The position numbers and the translations under genes are program-made. 64,000 bases of DNA from Kaistia terrae. Lineage in GTDB: Bacteria; Pseudomonadota; Alphaproteobacteria; Rhizobiales; Kaistiaceae. The notes under the pieces were generated by a model. The model was not told the origin of the DNA. It did no database searches and was given only the letters and a program-made list of their open reading frames with translations. Location: contig NZ_JAPKNH010000005.1 of assembly GCF_026344005.1 (NCBI RefSeq), forward strand, positions 1 to 64,000. The letters run 5' to 3'. Positions 8,992 to 17,638 of this stretch are shown here, in pieces; the stretch's first letter is position 1, and every line of letters starts with the position of its first letter.

Positions 8992-10196
8992 GCGCCAATC
9001 CTTTCGAGAACGACGAGGATTTCGGCGCAGGCGCCAATGTTGTGATAATCGGGCTCCGGCGCGCCGCGACGGTCCGTCGTGACCTTGCTGTTGACATCGA
9101 GCGCGCGGAACCAGCCGCCGTGCTCGTGATCGACCAGATGGTCATAAGCGTAGCGCCAGATGCGGTCGTACCAGTCCCAATAGGCCTGCTCGCCGGTCGC
9201 CGCCGCCAGATGCGCTGCCGCGCCAAGGCTTTCGGCATGGACCCATTGCTGCTTGCTATCGTCATAGTTGGCCTTGTCGTGGCCATAGGAATAGGCAAGA
9301 CCCCCACGCGCTTCGTCCCAGGCACAGGCCACGCCCTCGTCGAACAGCTCACGCGCGCGTTCGACATGCCACGGTCGGGAGAGATACCCATCAAGGATCA
9401 GCAGCAGCTTGGCCCATTCGGTCTGGTGACCGGTCAGGTAGCCCCAGGGACGATAGCCGTCGCTGTGGTCGTTGAAATTGTAGTGGGGATCAAAGCTCCA
9501 GTCGGTCTTGTAATGTTCCCAGAGCTGGCCGATCGGGCTCATTTTCGCCTGCCGGAGCGTCATGGCTGCCGCCAGCGTTTCCGCGCGGTCGAGATATCGC
9601 GCTTCTCCGGTTGCCTCGTAGGCGACAAGCATGGCCTCGCAGGCATGCATATTGCCGTTCTGCCCGCGATAGGACCGGATCTCGGACCAATCGGCACTGG
9701 CTTGATCGGCGTAAAGGCCATAGGCGGGCTCGTAGAGATGCCGCTCCATGGTGTCGAAGGCCTCGTCGAGCCAGGCGCCAGCCTCGACGAACCCGGCCTT
9801 AAGCGCAGTGGCATAGGCCAGCACCACAAAGCTCATGCCATAGGTGATATTGTCCGTGCCCTTGGGCGTCACTACGCCATCGTTGAAATCGAGCTCGAAC
9901 AGATAGCCCTTGGTCGCCGGCAGCCGGTGAACTCCGGTCAGGAAATCCAGCGCATGCCGGGCGGCACGCCGGTTCTCGGCCCGACCGAACAGCCTATAGG
10001 CCGTAGCGTGGTTAAAGAGCGTGCGACAGGTATGGACCAGCGAGCGCGGCGCCAGATCGACGACCTTGCCCTCGTTATCCAGCTCATTGAAAAAGCCGCC
10101 CTGGCTGTCGAAATTGGCAGGGTAGAAAAAACCCATGGCGCGCTCGATCTGATCGAGCAGGAAAGCATTCGAGCGGAAGTCGGGATATGGAGGCAT
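8988..10196 (-). CDS. AGE-family sugar epimerase/isomerase
   Basis: 402 residues, the usual length for the N-acylglucosamine 2-epimerase / mannose isomerase (YihS, cellobiose 2-epimerase) family with an (alpha/alpha)6 barrel. Visible landmarks are FDSQGGFFNELD near residues 29-40, LVHTCRTLFN, GQNGNMHACEAMLVAYE, WEHYKTDWSFD and KQQWVHAESLGAA, which carry the active-site histidines, arginine and tryptophans of the family. It probably interconverts a free aldose with its C2 epimer or ketose before oxidation. It is coupled by a four-base overlap to the dehydratase. No signal peptide, so cytoplasmic. Confidence 0.85.
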   Translation of the reverse strand: MPPYPDFRSNAFLLDQIERAMGFFYPANFDSQGGFFNELDNEGKVVDLAPRSLVHTCRTLFNHATAYRLFGRAENRRAARHALDFLTGVHRLPATKGYLFELDFNDGVVTPKGTDNITYGMSFVVLAYATALKAGFVEAGAWLDEAFDTMERHLYEPAYGLYADQASADWSEIRSYRGQNGNMHACEAMLVAYEATGEARYLDRAETLAAAMTLRQAKMSPIGQLWEHYKTDWSFDPHYNFNDHSDGYRPWGYLTGHQTEWAKLLLILDGYLSRPWHVERARELFDEGVACAWDEARGGLAYSYGHDKANYDDSKQQWVHAESLGAAAHLAAATGEQAYWDWYDRIWRYAYDHLVDHEHGGWFRALDVNSKVTTDRRGAPEPDYHNIGACAEILVVLERIGA

Positions 10197-10207
10197 GATC
10201 GAACCTT

Positions 10208-10984
10208 TCAGAAGCCCAGCGCAGCGAGCAGACCGCCATCGGCCACATAGTCAGCGCCGGTGACGTAGCTGGCGCGATCGCTGGCGAGGAAAGCGATCAC
10301 CTCCGCCATTTCCCGCGCCCTGCCGATGCGGCAGATCGGCAGATTTTTTCCCCAATCGTCATAGATTTCCTCGAGCGACCGCCCGTCCTTGAGCTTGCGG
10401 GCAGCCACGCGCAGGAGCGGCGTGTCGATCGGCCCGGGACTGACGGTATTTGCGCGAATGCCATCCTTGCCGAAATCGACGGCCAAGGTCCGGGTAAAGG
10501 CTAAAAGGGCGCCCTTGCTGGTGGCATAAGCCGAGAGGCCCGCACTGTTGGCGCTACCTTGATTGGAAGCCACGTTGATGATCGAACCACCACCGCGGCG
10601 GCGCAGATGGGGCACTCCGAAATGGGCGGTGAGATAGGCGCTCCCGATATTGACCGCCATCACCCGCGCCCAGACCGACGGGTCGGTATCTACGGCGTCC
10701 CCGTAGGGATGGATCGCGGCCGAGCAGACGAGAATATCGAGGCCGCCGCCATGCTCAGCGGCGCGCTTGATCGCGCCGTCCACTTCGGCAGCAATCGACC
10801 CGTCGCCGACCAGAGCAAGCATGCCATCCGGCAAGGCGTCCAACTCAGGATCCGCGCCGTCGGCCGAGCCAGACGCACCGAAGACGGTCACACGCGCACC
10901 GCGCTCGACAAAAAGTTCGGCCGTAGCCCGACCAATCCCGGTCGTTCCACCCATCACAAACGCGCTCTTACCCGCAAAGTCCAT
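10208..10984 (-). CDS. SDR-family dehydrogenase (probable sugar 1-dehydrogenase)
   Basis: 258 residues from the ATG at 10984, which follows a GGAGG site; a longer reading to 11074 would cover the operator. Cofactor motif GGTTGIG near residues 11-17, CSAA in place of NNAG, the catalytic Ser in INVAS and Tyr/Lys in YATSK, and a PGPIDTPLL substrate-loop region. As first gene of the operon with a lactonase and dehydratases downstream, it likely oxidises an aldose at C1 to the lactone, but this is from context. The gene is divergent from the GntR regulator. Confidence 0.85.
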   Translation of the reverse strand: MDFAGKSAFVMGGTTGIGRATAELFVERGARVTVFGASGSADGADPELDALPDGMLALVGDGSIAAEVDGAIKRAAEHGGGLDILVCSAAIHPYGDAVDTDPSVWARVMAVNIGSAYLTAHFGVPHLRRRGGGSIINVASNQGSANSAGLSAYATSKGALLAFTRTLAVDFGKDGIRANTVSPGPIDTPLLRVAARKLKDGRSLEEIYDDWGKNLPICRIGRAREMAEVIAFLASDRASYVTGADYVADGGLLAALGF

Positions 10985-11017
10985 TTGGTCCTCCGTTCTG
11001 ACGCCACCTATATGATA

Positions 11018-11051
11018 ATGTTCACTAGTATCCAAGTGCATTAATGAACAA
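11018..11051. promoter_or_regulatory. Candidate GntR operator between the SDR operon and its regulator
   Basis: Two inverted half-sites, ATGTTCACTAGT (11018-11029) and ATTAATGAACAA (11040-11051), match at 9 of 12 positions when one is reversed, with the core TGTTCA/TGAACA. They lie in the 122-base divergent spacer, where an FCD-type GntR regulator would be expected to bind and control both directions. Confidence 0.5.
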
Positions 11052-11106
11052 GCTGGTGGATTTTTTCGCGACACACTGGCAGGGTGAGAAAAAGGAGAAC
11101 TGATGC

Positions 11107-11763
11107 ATGGCCTTCGCTCGGCGAACGACCCGTGAACCTGCGGCGGACCAATGCTACGCGGTGATAAGGGCGCGGATCCTCGACCTCACCTATGCGCCTG
11201 GGGATGCGATCTCAGAGACGCGCCTTGCGACCGAGTTCGAGATCAGCCGCACCCCAATTCGCGAGGCCTTGAAGCGTCTCGAAAGCGAAGGACTAGTCGA
11301 TGTCCGCCCGCAGCAGGGAACCTTCGTCTCCCCGATCAAGCGCGACCTGGTTATGGACGCTCAATATGCGCGGTCGGCCCTCGAATGCGCGCTGGTTGCC
11401 GATGCGGCCAGACTCAGGTCAGAAGAGCAGCTGCACGAGCTGCGTTTTAACCTGTCGAGCCAGCAACGCGCCGCCGAGCGGGGCGACTTCGACACCCTGT
11501 TTCGCCTCGACGAGGAAATGCATCGCGACATCGCCAAGGCAGCCGGGCGGGCTGCCGTCTGGCATGTGATCGCCGATATCAAGATCCATATGGATCGCGC
11601 TCGCAAGCTTTCCCTTAAGGCGCATCACGTCCCGACTCTGATTGAACAGCACCGCGCTATAATCGATGCCATTGCAGATGCCGATGTGCCAAACGCCATC
11701 GCGGCGATGAAAGACCACCTCAGCTTCGTGGTTGAGCACTTCGACGAGCTGGTCGAACGCTAA
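11107..11763 (+). CDS. GntR-family (FadR/FCD) transcriptional regulator
   Basis: 218 residues. The N-terminal winged helix contains YAPGDAISETRLATEFEISR and RTPIREALKRLE with QQGTFVSP as the wing (residues about 15-75). The all-helical FCD effector domain has the metal-binding pattern with DEEMHRDIAKAAG and a late EQHRAIIDAIA. I chose the ATG at 11107 with AAGGAG nine bases upstream. Divergent from the sugar-acid operon, it most likely represses it and is released by a sugar acid such as an aldonate. Confidence 0.9.
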   Translation: MAFARRTTREPAADQCYAVIRARILDLTYAPGDAISETRLATEFEISRTPIREALKRLESEGLVDVRPQQGTFVSPIKRDLVMDAQYARSALECALVADAARLRSEEQLHELRFNLSSQQRAAERGDFDTLFRLDEEMHRDIAKAAGRAAVWHVIADIKIHMDRARKLSLKAHHVPTLIEQHRAIIDAIADADVPNAIAAMKDHLSFVVEHFDELVER

Positions 11764-12277
11764 GCAAGAGCGCGCCGGTCAGAGTCCGCCAATACATACC
11801 CGCAAGCACGCCAAGACATACCCGCAAGTACAATGCCATACGTCCAAGCATGGCCGACTGCCTCACTCAAGCGGCAGCTATTGGGTGTTCGCGGGAACTC
11901 TGCCAATGACCGAAATGGGGCCGGCTGCAGAACGGCGGCTTGCTGCGCAGCGGCAGCCCAAACCGGCCAGTCCGCTTCCGGCCCCAATTCGGACGATCGA
12001 TGCGGGGCTACTTCGCCCGAACCTACTCGTGGCCGGTCACCACTTTTGCCCTCAGTCGCGAGTCGCCAGAAATACGTCCTGACCGAAGGCGCGGATTCTG
12101 GTTGTTCTTCATGATCGTCTCCGGTCTGGGAAAGCAGTTGCTTCCCATTGGAGATTGTCCGCCGCCAAACTGGCCGCGACCTGACGAGCAGCTTACAGAT
12201 CCGACAGGTTCAAGGCAGATCGGTTGCAACGGCTCGCCTTGTCGCCCCTTCGAAAGACCCGCTCCGCAACAAACGGC
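11764..12277. other. Intergenic region holding a dispersed-repeat copy
   Basis: About 510 bases between the GntR gene and the hairpin after the COG4705 remnant. It opens with a short tandem-like run of CATACCCGCAAG (about 11796-11831) and contains repeat copy A (separate entry). Open frames over it lack start signals and similarity to known families. I do not call a gene. Confidence 0.5.
11926..12055 (+). repeat. Dispersed repeat, copy A (longest)
   Basis: The first half (from GCAGAACGGCGGC to CAGTCCGCTTCCGGCCCC) matches copy B at 24222-24285. The second half (from CGGCCCCAATTCGGACGATCG through TTCGCCCGAAC to CACCACTTTTGCC) matches copy C at 61683-61775. Conservation at base level is roughly 80-85% by eye. 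A plus-strand frame over the second half keeps GRS, ART, SW and TTFA in both copies, so it may derive from a coding sequence. Confidence 0.75.
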
Positions 12278-12307
12278 AACGGCCGGCTGCTCCTGCAACC
12301 GGCCGTT
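12278..12307 (-). terminator. Hairpin after the COG4705 gene remnant
   Basis: Perfect 9-bp arms AACGGCCGG and CCGGCCGTT with a 12-base loop lie 26 bases beyond the stop of the minus-strand gene. On that strand it is followed by GCCGTTTGTTG, a weak T-rich tail. It probably ends the minus-strand transcript. Confidence 0.5.
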
Positions 12308-12333
12308 CGCCCACATCCAGGGTGTTTTCGACT

Positions 12334-13131
12334 CTAGTCGCTCCGTTCAACCAGGGCCGCCTGGCTGCTGTCATCCTGCTTCACCGTCATGAACGCGACG
12401 AGGCCGAAGATGCAGAGCAGGAAAATCGCGCTGGTCAGGATCGTGCCCAGACCCAGCCCGCCATATTCGAGCGGCTGCGACAGCAGATCACCAAATGAAG
12501 CGCCGAGCGGGCGGGTCAGGATATAGGCGAGCCAGAAGGCCAGCACGCTGTCCATGTTGAGGATGTATTAGGCCAGCGCGATGACGGCAATTACGCCGGC
12601 GAAGATCAGCCCTGTCGTCAGATATCCAAGCTCGAAATGCTCGGCCACCAGATCGCCCGCCGCCGTCCCGAGAGCAAAGGTGAACAGGATCGCCAGCCAG
12701 TAAAACACCTCGCGTCTCATCGTGAAGACGGCGTGGATCGACAGCGTGCGCTCCGAGGCATACCAGAAGCCGAAGGTGGCGAGCAGCAGGCCGCTGAACA
12801 GAAGGGTAGAGGTTGTCAGCGGCACGCCGAAATTATCGGTCAAATTGTCCGTCACCAGCGTGCCGACAATGCTGATCAGGACGACGGCGAGCCAATAGGC
12901 CCAGGGTACATAGCGCTTCTGGGCGAACTGCGCGACGAGGGCCACGACCAGGATCGTCGCCATCAGCAGCGACGTCGCGGTCAGGCCCAGCCCCATGTTG
13001 ACAGCCAGGTAGTCGGCCGCTGTCTCGCCCATGGTGACGGCCATCAGCTTGATCAGCCAAAAGTCGAGCGTGACATCGGGAACGCGGTTGGCGCGCTGAC
13101 CTTGCAACGCGTCCTGCGATGAGAAGGACAT
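12334..13131 (-). pseudogene. COG4705-type multi-pass membrane protein with an in-frame stop codon
   Basis: From the ATG at 13131 the frame reads a hydrophobic protein (VTLDFWLIKLMAVTMGETAA, DYLAVNMGLG, LVTDNLTDNFGVPL, FYWLAILFTFALGTAAGDL). After IAVIALA it meets TAA at 12568-12570 and continues in the same frame with YILNMDSVLAFWLAYILTRP and GASFGDLLSQPL to the stop at 12334. The two halves form one ordinary 265-residue protein of this family, so the TAA most likely replaced a tyrosine or phenylalanine codon. The N-terminal 187 residues would be made; an ATG at 12555 could restart the rest. The family's function is not established; its members often lie next to two-component systems, as here. 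Confidence 0.85.
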
Positions 13132-13171
13132 GATTGAAATCCTTGTTTTGGGGCGTGGCAATCCGCGGCCG

Positions 13172-13492
13172 CTATTTGCCCAGCAGCGCCATGGCTTGCT
13201 TGAAGAAATCATCGGCGCGCTTGTCGTCGTCGGCATTGCAGCGCTCGATGCCTTTCGCCTCGAACCCGTCCAGCTTGGCCTGGTCGGCCGCCGACAGGGC
13301 GACGCCAGCCTTGGCCGCGCGAAGCTGCGCCAGCATGTCCTCGCAAGGCACCGCGGCCGCCGCGCTGGCAGTGAGCGGCGCGGCGAGCAGCGCTGCGCCA
13401 AACACGATGGCGGCTATTGCCAGGCTCGCGTAGTGGCGCGAGAGCGACGCACTAGCTGCGCTGCGGGGCCGGATCTCATGGAACTTGGTCAT
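13172..13492 (-). CDS. Small secreted protein of unknown function
   Basis: 106 residues from the ATG at 13492; the longer reading to 13588 has no better start. An N-terminal region with basic residues leads into a hydrophobic signal segment (LAIAAIVFGAALLAAPLTAS) and an AAAA cleavage region. The mature part has two cysteines (PCEDML and ERCNADDD) that could form a disulphide, and a helical KRADDFFKQAMALLGK tail. It lies between the COG4705 gene and the histidine kinase, all on the minus strand, so it may be a periplasmic part or target of that signalling unit. I do not recognise the family. Confidence 0.65.
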   Translation of the reverse strand: MTKFHEIRPRSAASASLSRHYASLAIAAIVFGAALLAAPLTASAAAAVPCEDMLAQLRAAKAGVALSAADQAKLDGFEAKGIERCNADDDKRADDFFKQAMALLGK

Positions 13493-13632
13493 GGCTGGAA
13501 CCCTTTCACCCGGCCGGTGAGGCCGACGTTTCGGGGAGTCTTCCGACGGTTGTCTGCTCCCACCCAATCGGGATAGCCGTGCGCCCATACCCTCACCTGT
13601 CGGGCTTCATACGGATCGGTATGAAAGCGAAA

Positions 13633-15009
13633 TCAGGCTGTCCGGTTCGGCCGCAGGTTCGGGAACTCAATGGTGACGCAAAGGCCAGGCTCGTTGTCGG
13701 AGAGCACGAGCTTGGCGCCATGCAGGTCGGCGACCGCCTTCACCATGCTGAGCCCCAGGCCGGAGCCAGGTGTCGTCCGGCTCTTCTCCAGGCGGTACAG
13801 TCGGCGCAGTACGTTGGTCCGCTCCCCTTCGGGAATGCCCGGCCCGTCATCGGTGACGCATAGTGTCGTCACGGCTGCCGTCGATGCCACGCGAAGGCCG
13901 ATGCGGGTCCCGGACGGGCCGTGGATCATGGCGTTCTCGATCAGATTGGCGCACATCTGCAGCAGCAACTGCAGGTCGCCGGATATGAGGGACGCGCTGT
14001 CGCCAGCCTCGAAATGCAACGTGCGGCCGCTTTCGTCGGCCACGTCGACATAGGCCTCGGCGATAGCCGCCGCGACATCGCCAAGTTGGACCGGTGCAAA
14101 ACGGGCCTTGCGTGCGCCGGCCTCTATCTGGGCGATGCGCAGCAGGGCATCAAAGGTGGCATTGATCCGGTCGCTCTCGGCATCGGCCTCTTCGAGCTCC
14201 GCCGCGACCGGCTCTCCCGCGTCGTGTTTACCGAGTGCCGTCCGGATCGTCAGCTTGAGCCGGTTCAGCGGCGTCTTCAGATCATGCGCGATGTCGGCCG
14301 TGACTTGCTTCATGCCCTCGAACAGGCCGGATAGCCGGTCGAGCGTCGCGTTGATCCGGATGGAGAGCACGTCGATGTCATCGCCATTGCCAAGCAGCGG
14401 AATACGGGCGTCCAGCGCTCCCTCGGAGATCCGAGCCATTGTGCCGGCGATCGCATCCATCCGCCTTCGCAGGCGCAACGCCAGGATCCAGCCGCCTGCC
14501 ACGGCGGCGAGCAGCACGATCAGGGTCGCCCACATGAAGGTGGCGGCCGTGATGGCGCCGACGGATTCGATCTCGTCATAGCTCTTGCCGACGACGAGGC
14601 GGTAGTCGCTGCCGATGTCGCCAGCGAGCAGGCGGTATCGCGCGTCGCCTTTGAGGCCGAGATCACCCGCCGACGCCGTCGACCAGCCGAGCGGCACTGC
14701 GCTTTGCGCGATATTGCCGACGAGGCGGACTCCATCCCTGCCGGTAAGAAGGAAAATCTGATCGGCAGCCCCCGCCACCGCGACATGGTTCTGCACTAGG
14801 CCAATCAGATCCTCGACGTCGTTGTCGCCATAAGAGGCAGCCACCACGGCATAGGTGCCGCCGACATCCTGGTCGAGCTTGGCTACCAGATTGCGCCGCA
14901 CCGCCTGAACCGTGATGACGCTAGCGACGACGAAGGCAACGAGAAACAGGGCGGAGAAGATGACGGCCAGTCGGAATGGTGTGCTGCGGAGCAGCCTAGC
15001 GCGGCGCAT
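13633..15009 (-). CDS. Sensor histidine kinase with HAMP domain
   Basis: 458 residues. Transmembrane segments at about 12-35 and 152-180 bracket a periplasmic sensor region of some 115 residues. A HAMP linker (RRRMDAIAGTMARISEG) is followed by HisKA with the phospho-accepting H242 in TADIAHDLKTPL, then HATPase_c with NLIENAMIHG (N box), TDDGPGIP (G1) and GSGLGLSMV (G2). The N-terminal 14 bases overlap the response regulator gene, so the two are translated together. The ligand is unknown; no known metal-binding motif stands out in the sensor part. Confidence 0.92.
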   Translation of the reverse strand: MRRARLLRSTPFRLAVIFSALFLVAFVVASVITVQAVRRNLVAKLDQDVGGTYAVVAASYGDNDVEDLIGLVQNHVAVAGAADQIFLLTGRDGVRLVGNIAQSAVPLGWSTASAGDLGLKGDARYRLLAGDIGSDYRLVVGKSYDEIESVGAITAATFMWATLIVLLAAVAGGWILALRLRRRMDAIAGTMARISEGALDARIPLLGNGDDIDVLSIRINATLDRLSGLFEGMKQVTADIAHDLKTPLNRLKLTIRTALGKHDAGEPVAAELEEADAESDRINATFDALLRIAQIEAGARKARFAPVQLGDVAAAIAEAYVDVADESGRTLHFEAGDSASLISGDLQLLLQMCANLIENAMIHGPSGTRIGLRVASTAAVTTLCVTDDGPGIPEGERTNVLRRLYRLEKSRTTPGSGLGLSMVKAVADLHGAKLVLSDNEPGLCVTIEFPNLRPNRTA

Positions 15010-15673
15010 GGATGCTGTAGCCGATGTTTCGGATCGTCTGCAGCAACGGCACGTCGAAGGGCTTGTCGATCTTGGCGCGCAACCGGCTGATATGCGTTTC
15101 CACCACGCTGGTCTTCGGATCGAAATGGAAGTCCCAGACCCTCTCCAGGAGCATCGTGCGCGTTACGACGCGTCCCTCGTTGCGCATCAGCACTTCCAGC
15201 AGCGTGAATTCGCGCGGCTGCAGATCGATCCGCTGTCCAGATCGGGTAGCGGTCCGCTTGATGAGGTCGAGTTCGAGATCCGCCGTTCGCAGCACGGTCT
15301 TGTGCTCCTGAACCGGTGGCCGTCGCAGCAGCGCGTTGACCCGCGCCATCAATTCGGAGAAGGCGAACGGTTTGACAAGATAGTCGTCCGCACCTGCCTC
15401 AAGTCCTTCCACGCGGTCATCAACCCCACCAATCGCAGTGAGGAATATGGCGGGTGACTTCACACCGGCAGCGCGAATGGCCTTCAGCAGCGACAGGCCG
15501 TCGAGCCCGGGCAGCATTCGGTCGATAATGAGCACATCGTAGGGTTCATGCGCCGCAAGGGTCAGCGCATCCAAGCCCTGCGCTACAGCATCGCAGACAT
15601 GGCCGGCTTCTGTGAAACCCTTGACCAGATAGTCCGACGTCCGGGCATCGTCCTCGATCACGAGCAGTTTCAT
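14996..15673 (-). CDS. OmpR/PhoB-family response regulator
   Basis: 225 residues. The receiver domain has the acidic pocket EDD at 7-9, phospho-acceptor D51 in LIIDRMLPG, the switch Thr in FLTA and the conserved Lys in YLVKPF. The C-terminal winged helix shows LQPREFTLLEVLMRNEG, VVTRTMLLERVW and THISRLRAKID. It is the partner of the overlapping kinase and probably controls the neighbouring membrane and secreted protein genes. Confidence 0.93.
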   Translation of the reverse strand: MKLLVIEDDARTSDYLVKGFTEAGHVCDAVAQGLDALTLAAHEPYDVLIIDRMLPGLDGLSLLKAIRAAGVKSPAIFLTAIGGVDDRVEGLEAGADDYLVKPFAFSELMARVNALLRRPPVQEHKTVLRTADLELDLIKRTATRSGQRIDLQPREFTLLEVLMRNEGRVVTRTMLLERVWDFHFDPKTSVVETHISRLRAKIDKPFDVPLLQTIRNIGYSIHAPR

Positions 15674-15724
15674 CGCCCATCTTCCGTCAGGTTCGCGGGT
15701 TTGGCCAAAGGTGAGGACGTACGA

Positions 15725-16297
15725 TTAGGAGTCGTGAAAGCCCATCATCGGTTCCGCGGTCTCGAATGTCTCGTCCATCGCATAGGCCGGAAAGTATGGC
15801 ACCGATACGTGACCATACCGCATCGAGAGCTGTCCTTCCGCCTGTTCTTCGCCCACCCGGGCGATGCTGGCCAAGTAAAGCGCTGACGCCAGACCGCTCC
15901 GATCCGCCCCCGACTTGCAGTGGATAAGCAGAGGCTTTTGCGCCGACTTCATCGCCGCAATCACCTCCGTGACTTCGTTTGGCGAAAGCTCACGCGAGGC
16001 GGAGAGAGGTATGTCTATGACCGTGACGCCGAGCTTCCTCGCGGCAGTGATCTCATCATCGTACCAAGGTTTTCCGGGGTTGGCGCCCCGCAGATTGAGG
16101 ATGGTTGCGACGCCGAAATCAGCTTTGTAGCGGGCCAGGTCGGTCGGCGATGGCTGCGCCGAGCGATAGAGTTCGCCTGCCACGACTGTGTGGAAGTTGT
16201 TGGTGATGAACTGATGCGCAAAGAATCCACCCGCTACACAGGCTGAGATTCCGATAGCAAACAGGAGCGCTCGCCTCCTTGCCCAGATTCGGTGCAT
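15725..16297 (-). CDS. Membrane-anchored dual-specificity/tyrosine phosphatase
   Basis: 190 residues from the ATG at 16297 (GAGG ten bases upstream; TTG at 16303 is an alternative). An uncleaved or cleavable N-terminal hydrophobic segment (LLFAIGISACVAGGFFA) follows a basic start, so the catalytic part faces the periplasm. The signature CX5R loop is HCKSGADRSG with C127 and R133. VVAGELYRSAQPSP and TILNLRG are typical of the DSP/PTP-like family found near envelope genes. The general acid is likely the Asp in VIDIPLS. The stop at 15725 is 51 bases from the response regulator, possibly one transcript. Confidence 0.85.
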   Translation of the reverse strand: MHRIWARRRALLFAIGISACVAGGFFAHQFITNNFHTVVAGELYRSAQPSPTDLARYKADFGVATILNLRGANPGKPWYDDEITAARKLGVTVIDIPLSASRELSPNEVTEVIAAMKSAQKPLLIHCKSGADRSGLASALYLASIARVGEEQAEGQLSMRYGHVSVPYFPAYAMDETFETAEPMMGFHDS

Positions 16298-16303
16298 CCG
16301 CAA

Positions 16304-16576
16304 TATTCCTCTGCAGCATGGTGGGACTGGCTCCCGATAGCTCTGCGAGGTCAGACGCTCAACATACGCTTTCGTAAGGTGCGCACCGCGGATGCGATAT
16401 CGGCAGGTCGTCCCATGACGCGATTGCCCTCAACCACGGTCAATGCTGCTTGTGGAAAGGACGGCTCTCGGCAGGAGAGCCGCCTCCGGTCTTCCCGACA
16501 AGCCGTTGGACCAACGCCGAACGACACGCGATCCGATTTTGCAATCAGGTAGGCCGTCCGCACCAATTTCGATTTG
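16304..16576. other. Intergenic region between phosphatase and methyltransferase genes
   Basis: A short hairpin (GGCTCTC/GAGAGCC, 16463-16481) lies in it without a T tract. A minus-strand frame of 89 codons (16351-16620) ends in GRPADIASAVRTLRKRM and has no convincing start or ribosome site; I leave it uncalled. Confidence 0.4.
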
Positions 16577-17638
16577 ATGGGAGACCGTGCGGTCGCGTTG
16601 GCTAGGCAAAAGCCTGACATGGCATCATGTCTTCATGCGCTATGTACCAAGTGCGCAATGTCCGGTGTCGCTATGCTTGTGCCACTGCATCAATGCCTCA
16701 AAGCATTGAGATGTCCCCGACATCATGGGGTCCTGACGCGAGTCCCAGGAGGGTTTATCTGCGCTTCTTGTCCGAGTGAGCAGGATGCTCTGACATTTAC
16801 CGACGCCGGTACGGTGCCGGTTTTGGTCGATTTCGAACGATCCATCCTCGACCGACAGCGAACCGTTGCGAGCGCGGCCAGCAGCCCAGTCACACGGCCG
16901 GAGTATCGCGGCGCAGCGCGCCTTGTAAAACGAATCTTGTCTCCTGCCAAACAGACCACGCGCAACAACGTCTCGACGCTGCTCGGGCATCTTGATCGCC
17001 GGCCGAAGCCCGTGCGTCTGCTGGTTGTCGGCGGTGGCAGCGTCGGTCAAGGTATGGAGCCGCTCTACAGCGCGCGCGATATCGAGATCTACGCCTTCGA
17101 CATCTACAATTCCGACAAGATCCAGTTCATCGCCGACGCCCATCAGATGCCGCTGCCAGACGAATTCTTCGATGCCGTCGTCGTCCAGGCGGTGCTGGAG
17201 CATGTTCTGCAGCCGTCAGAGGTCGTGGCCGAGATCTGGCGTATCCTGAAGGCCGACGGCCTCGTCTACGCCGAGACGCCCTTCATGCAGCAGGTCCACG
17301 AGGGGGCCTACGATTTTACCCGCTTCACGGAAAGCGGCCATCGCTACCTCTTTCGGAACTTCGAGCTTATTGAATCGGGTGCAAACGGCGGTCCTGCCTT
17401 GCAGTTTATGTGGTCCGTCGACTACTTGGCGCGGGGAATCTTTCGGTCGCGAACGGCAGGCAAACTGGCCAAGCTTGCCTTTGCTTGGGTCAGGTTCTTC
17501 GATCGGTTCATTCCACCGGACTACGCGATAGATGGCGCGAGCGGTGTCTACTTCTTCGGAATGAAGGCCGCCTGGCCGATACCGGCAGCCGCCATGGTCT
17601 CGTACTATCGCGGCGCGCAGCGGGACCACGGCACGTAG
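16577..17638 (+). CDS. Class I SAM-dependent methyltransferase
   Basis: Up to 353 residues. A short Cys-containing segment (LRCPRHHGVLTRVPGGFICA) resembles the Trm112-like zinc leader seen in such methyltransferases. The Rossmann part has the SAM motif LLVVGGGSVGQG, an acidic YAFDIYN end of strand 2, and FFDAVVVQAVLEHVLQPSEV as motif IV. A later YDFTRFTESGHRYLF segment is typical of methyltransferases from polysaccharide or lipid modification loci. The start is uncertain: ATGs at 16577, 16658 and 16673 are all in frame and the last two fit better with the zinc leader being N-terminal. Substrate unknown. Confidence 0.75.
   Translation: MGDRAVALARQKPDMASCLHALCTKCAMSGVAMLVPLHQCLKALRCPRHHGVLTRVPGGFICASCPSEQDALTFTDAGTVPVLVDFERSILDRQRTVASAASSPVTRPEYRGAARLVKRILSPAKQTTRNNVSTLLGHLDRRPKPVRLLVVGGGSVGQGMEPLYSARDIEIYAFDIYNSDKIQFIADAHQMPLPDEFFDAVVVQAVLEHVLQPSEVVAEIWRILKADGLVYAETPFMQQVHEGAYDFTRFTESGHRYLFRNFELIESGANGGPALQFMWSVDYLARGIFRSRTAGKLAKLAFAWVRFFDRFIPPDYAIDGASGVYFFGMKAAWPIPAAAMVSYYRGAQRDHGT

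Noticed and set aside
8988-10196. Plus-strand 402-codon open frame over the AGE epimerase (9042-10250)
   Set aside because: High-GC shadow frame; the minus-strand protein has all family features and operon overlaps.
11800-11830. CRISPR-like short direct repeats (CATACCCGCAAG)
   Set aside because: Only two copies with no regular spacers, so no array.
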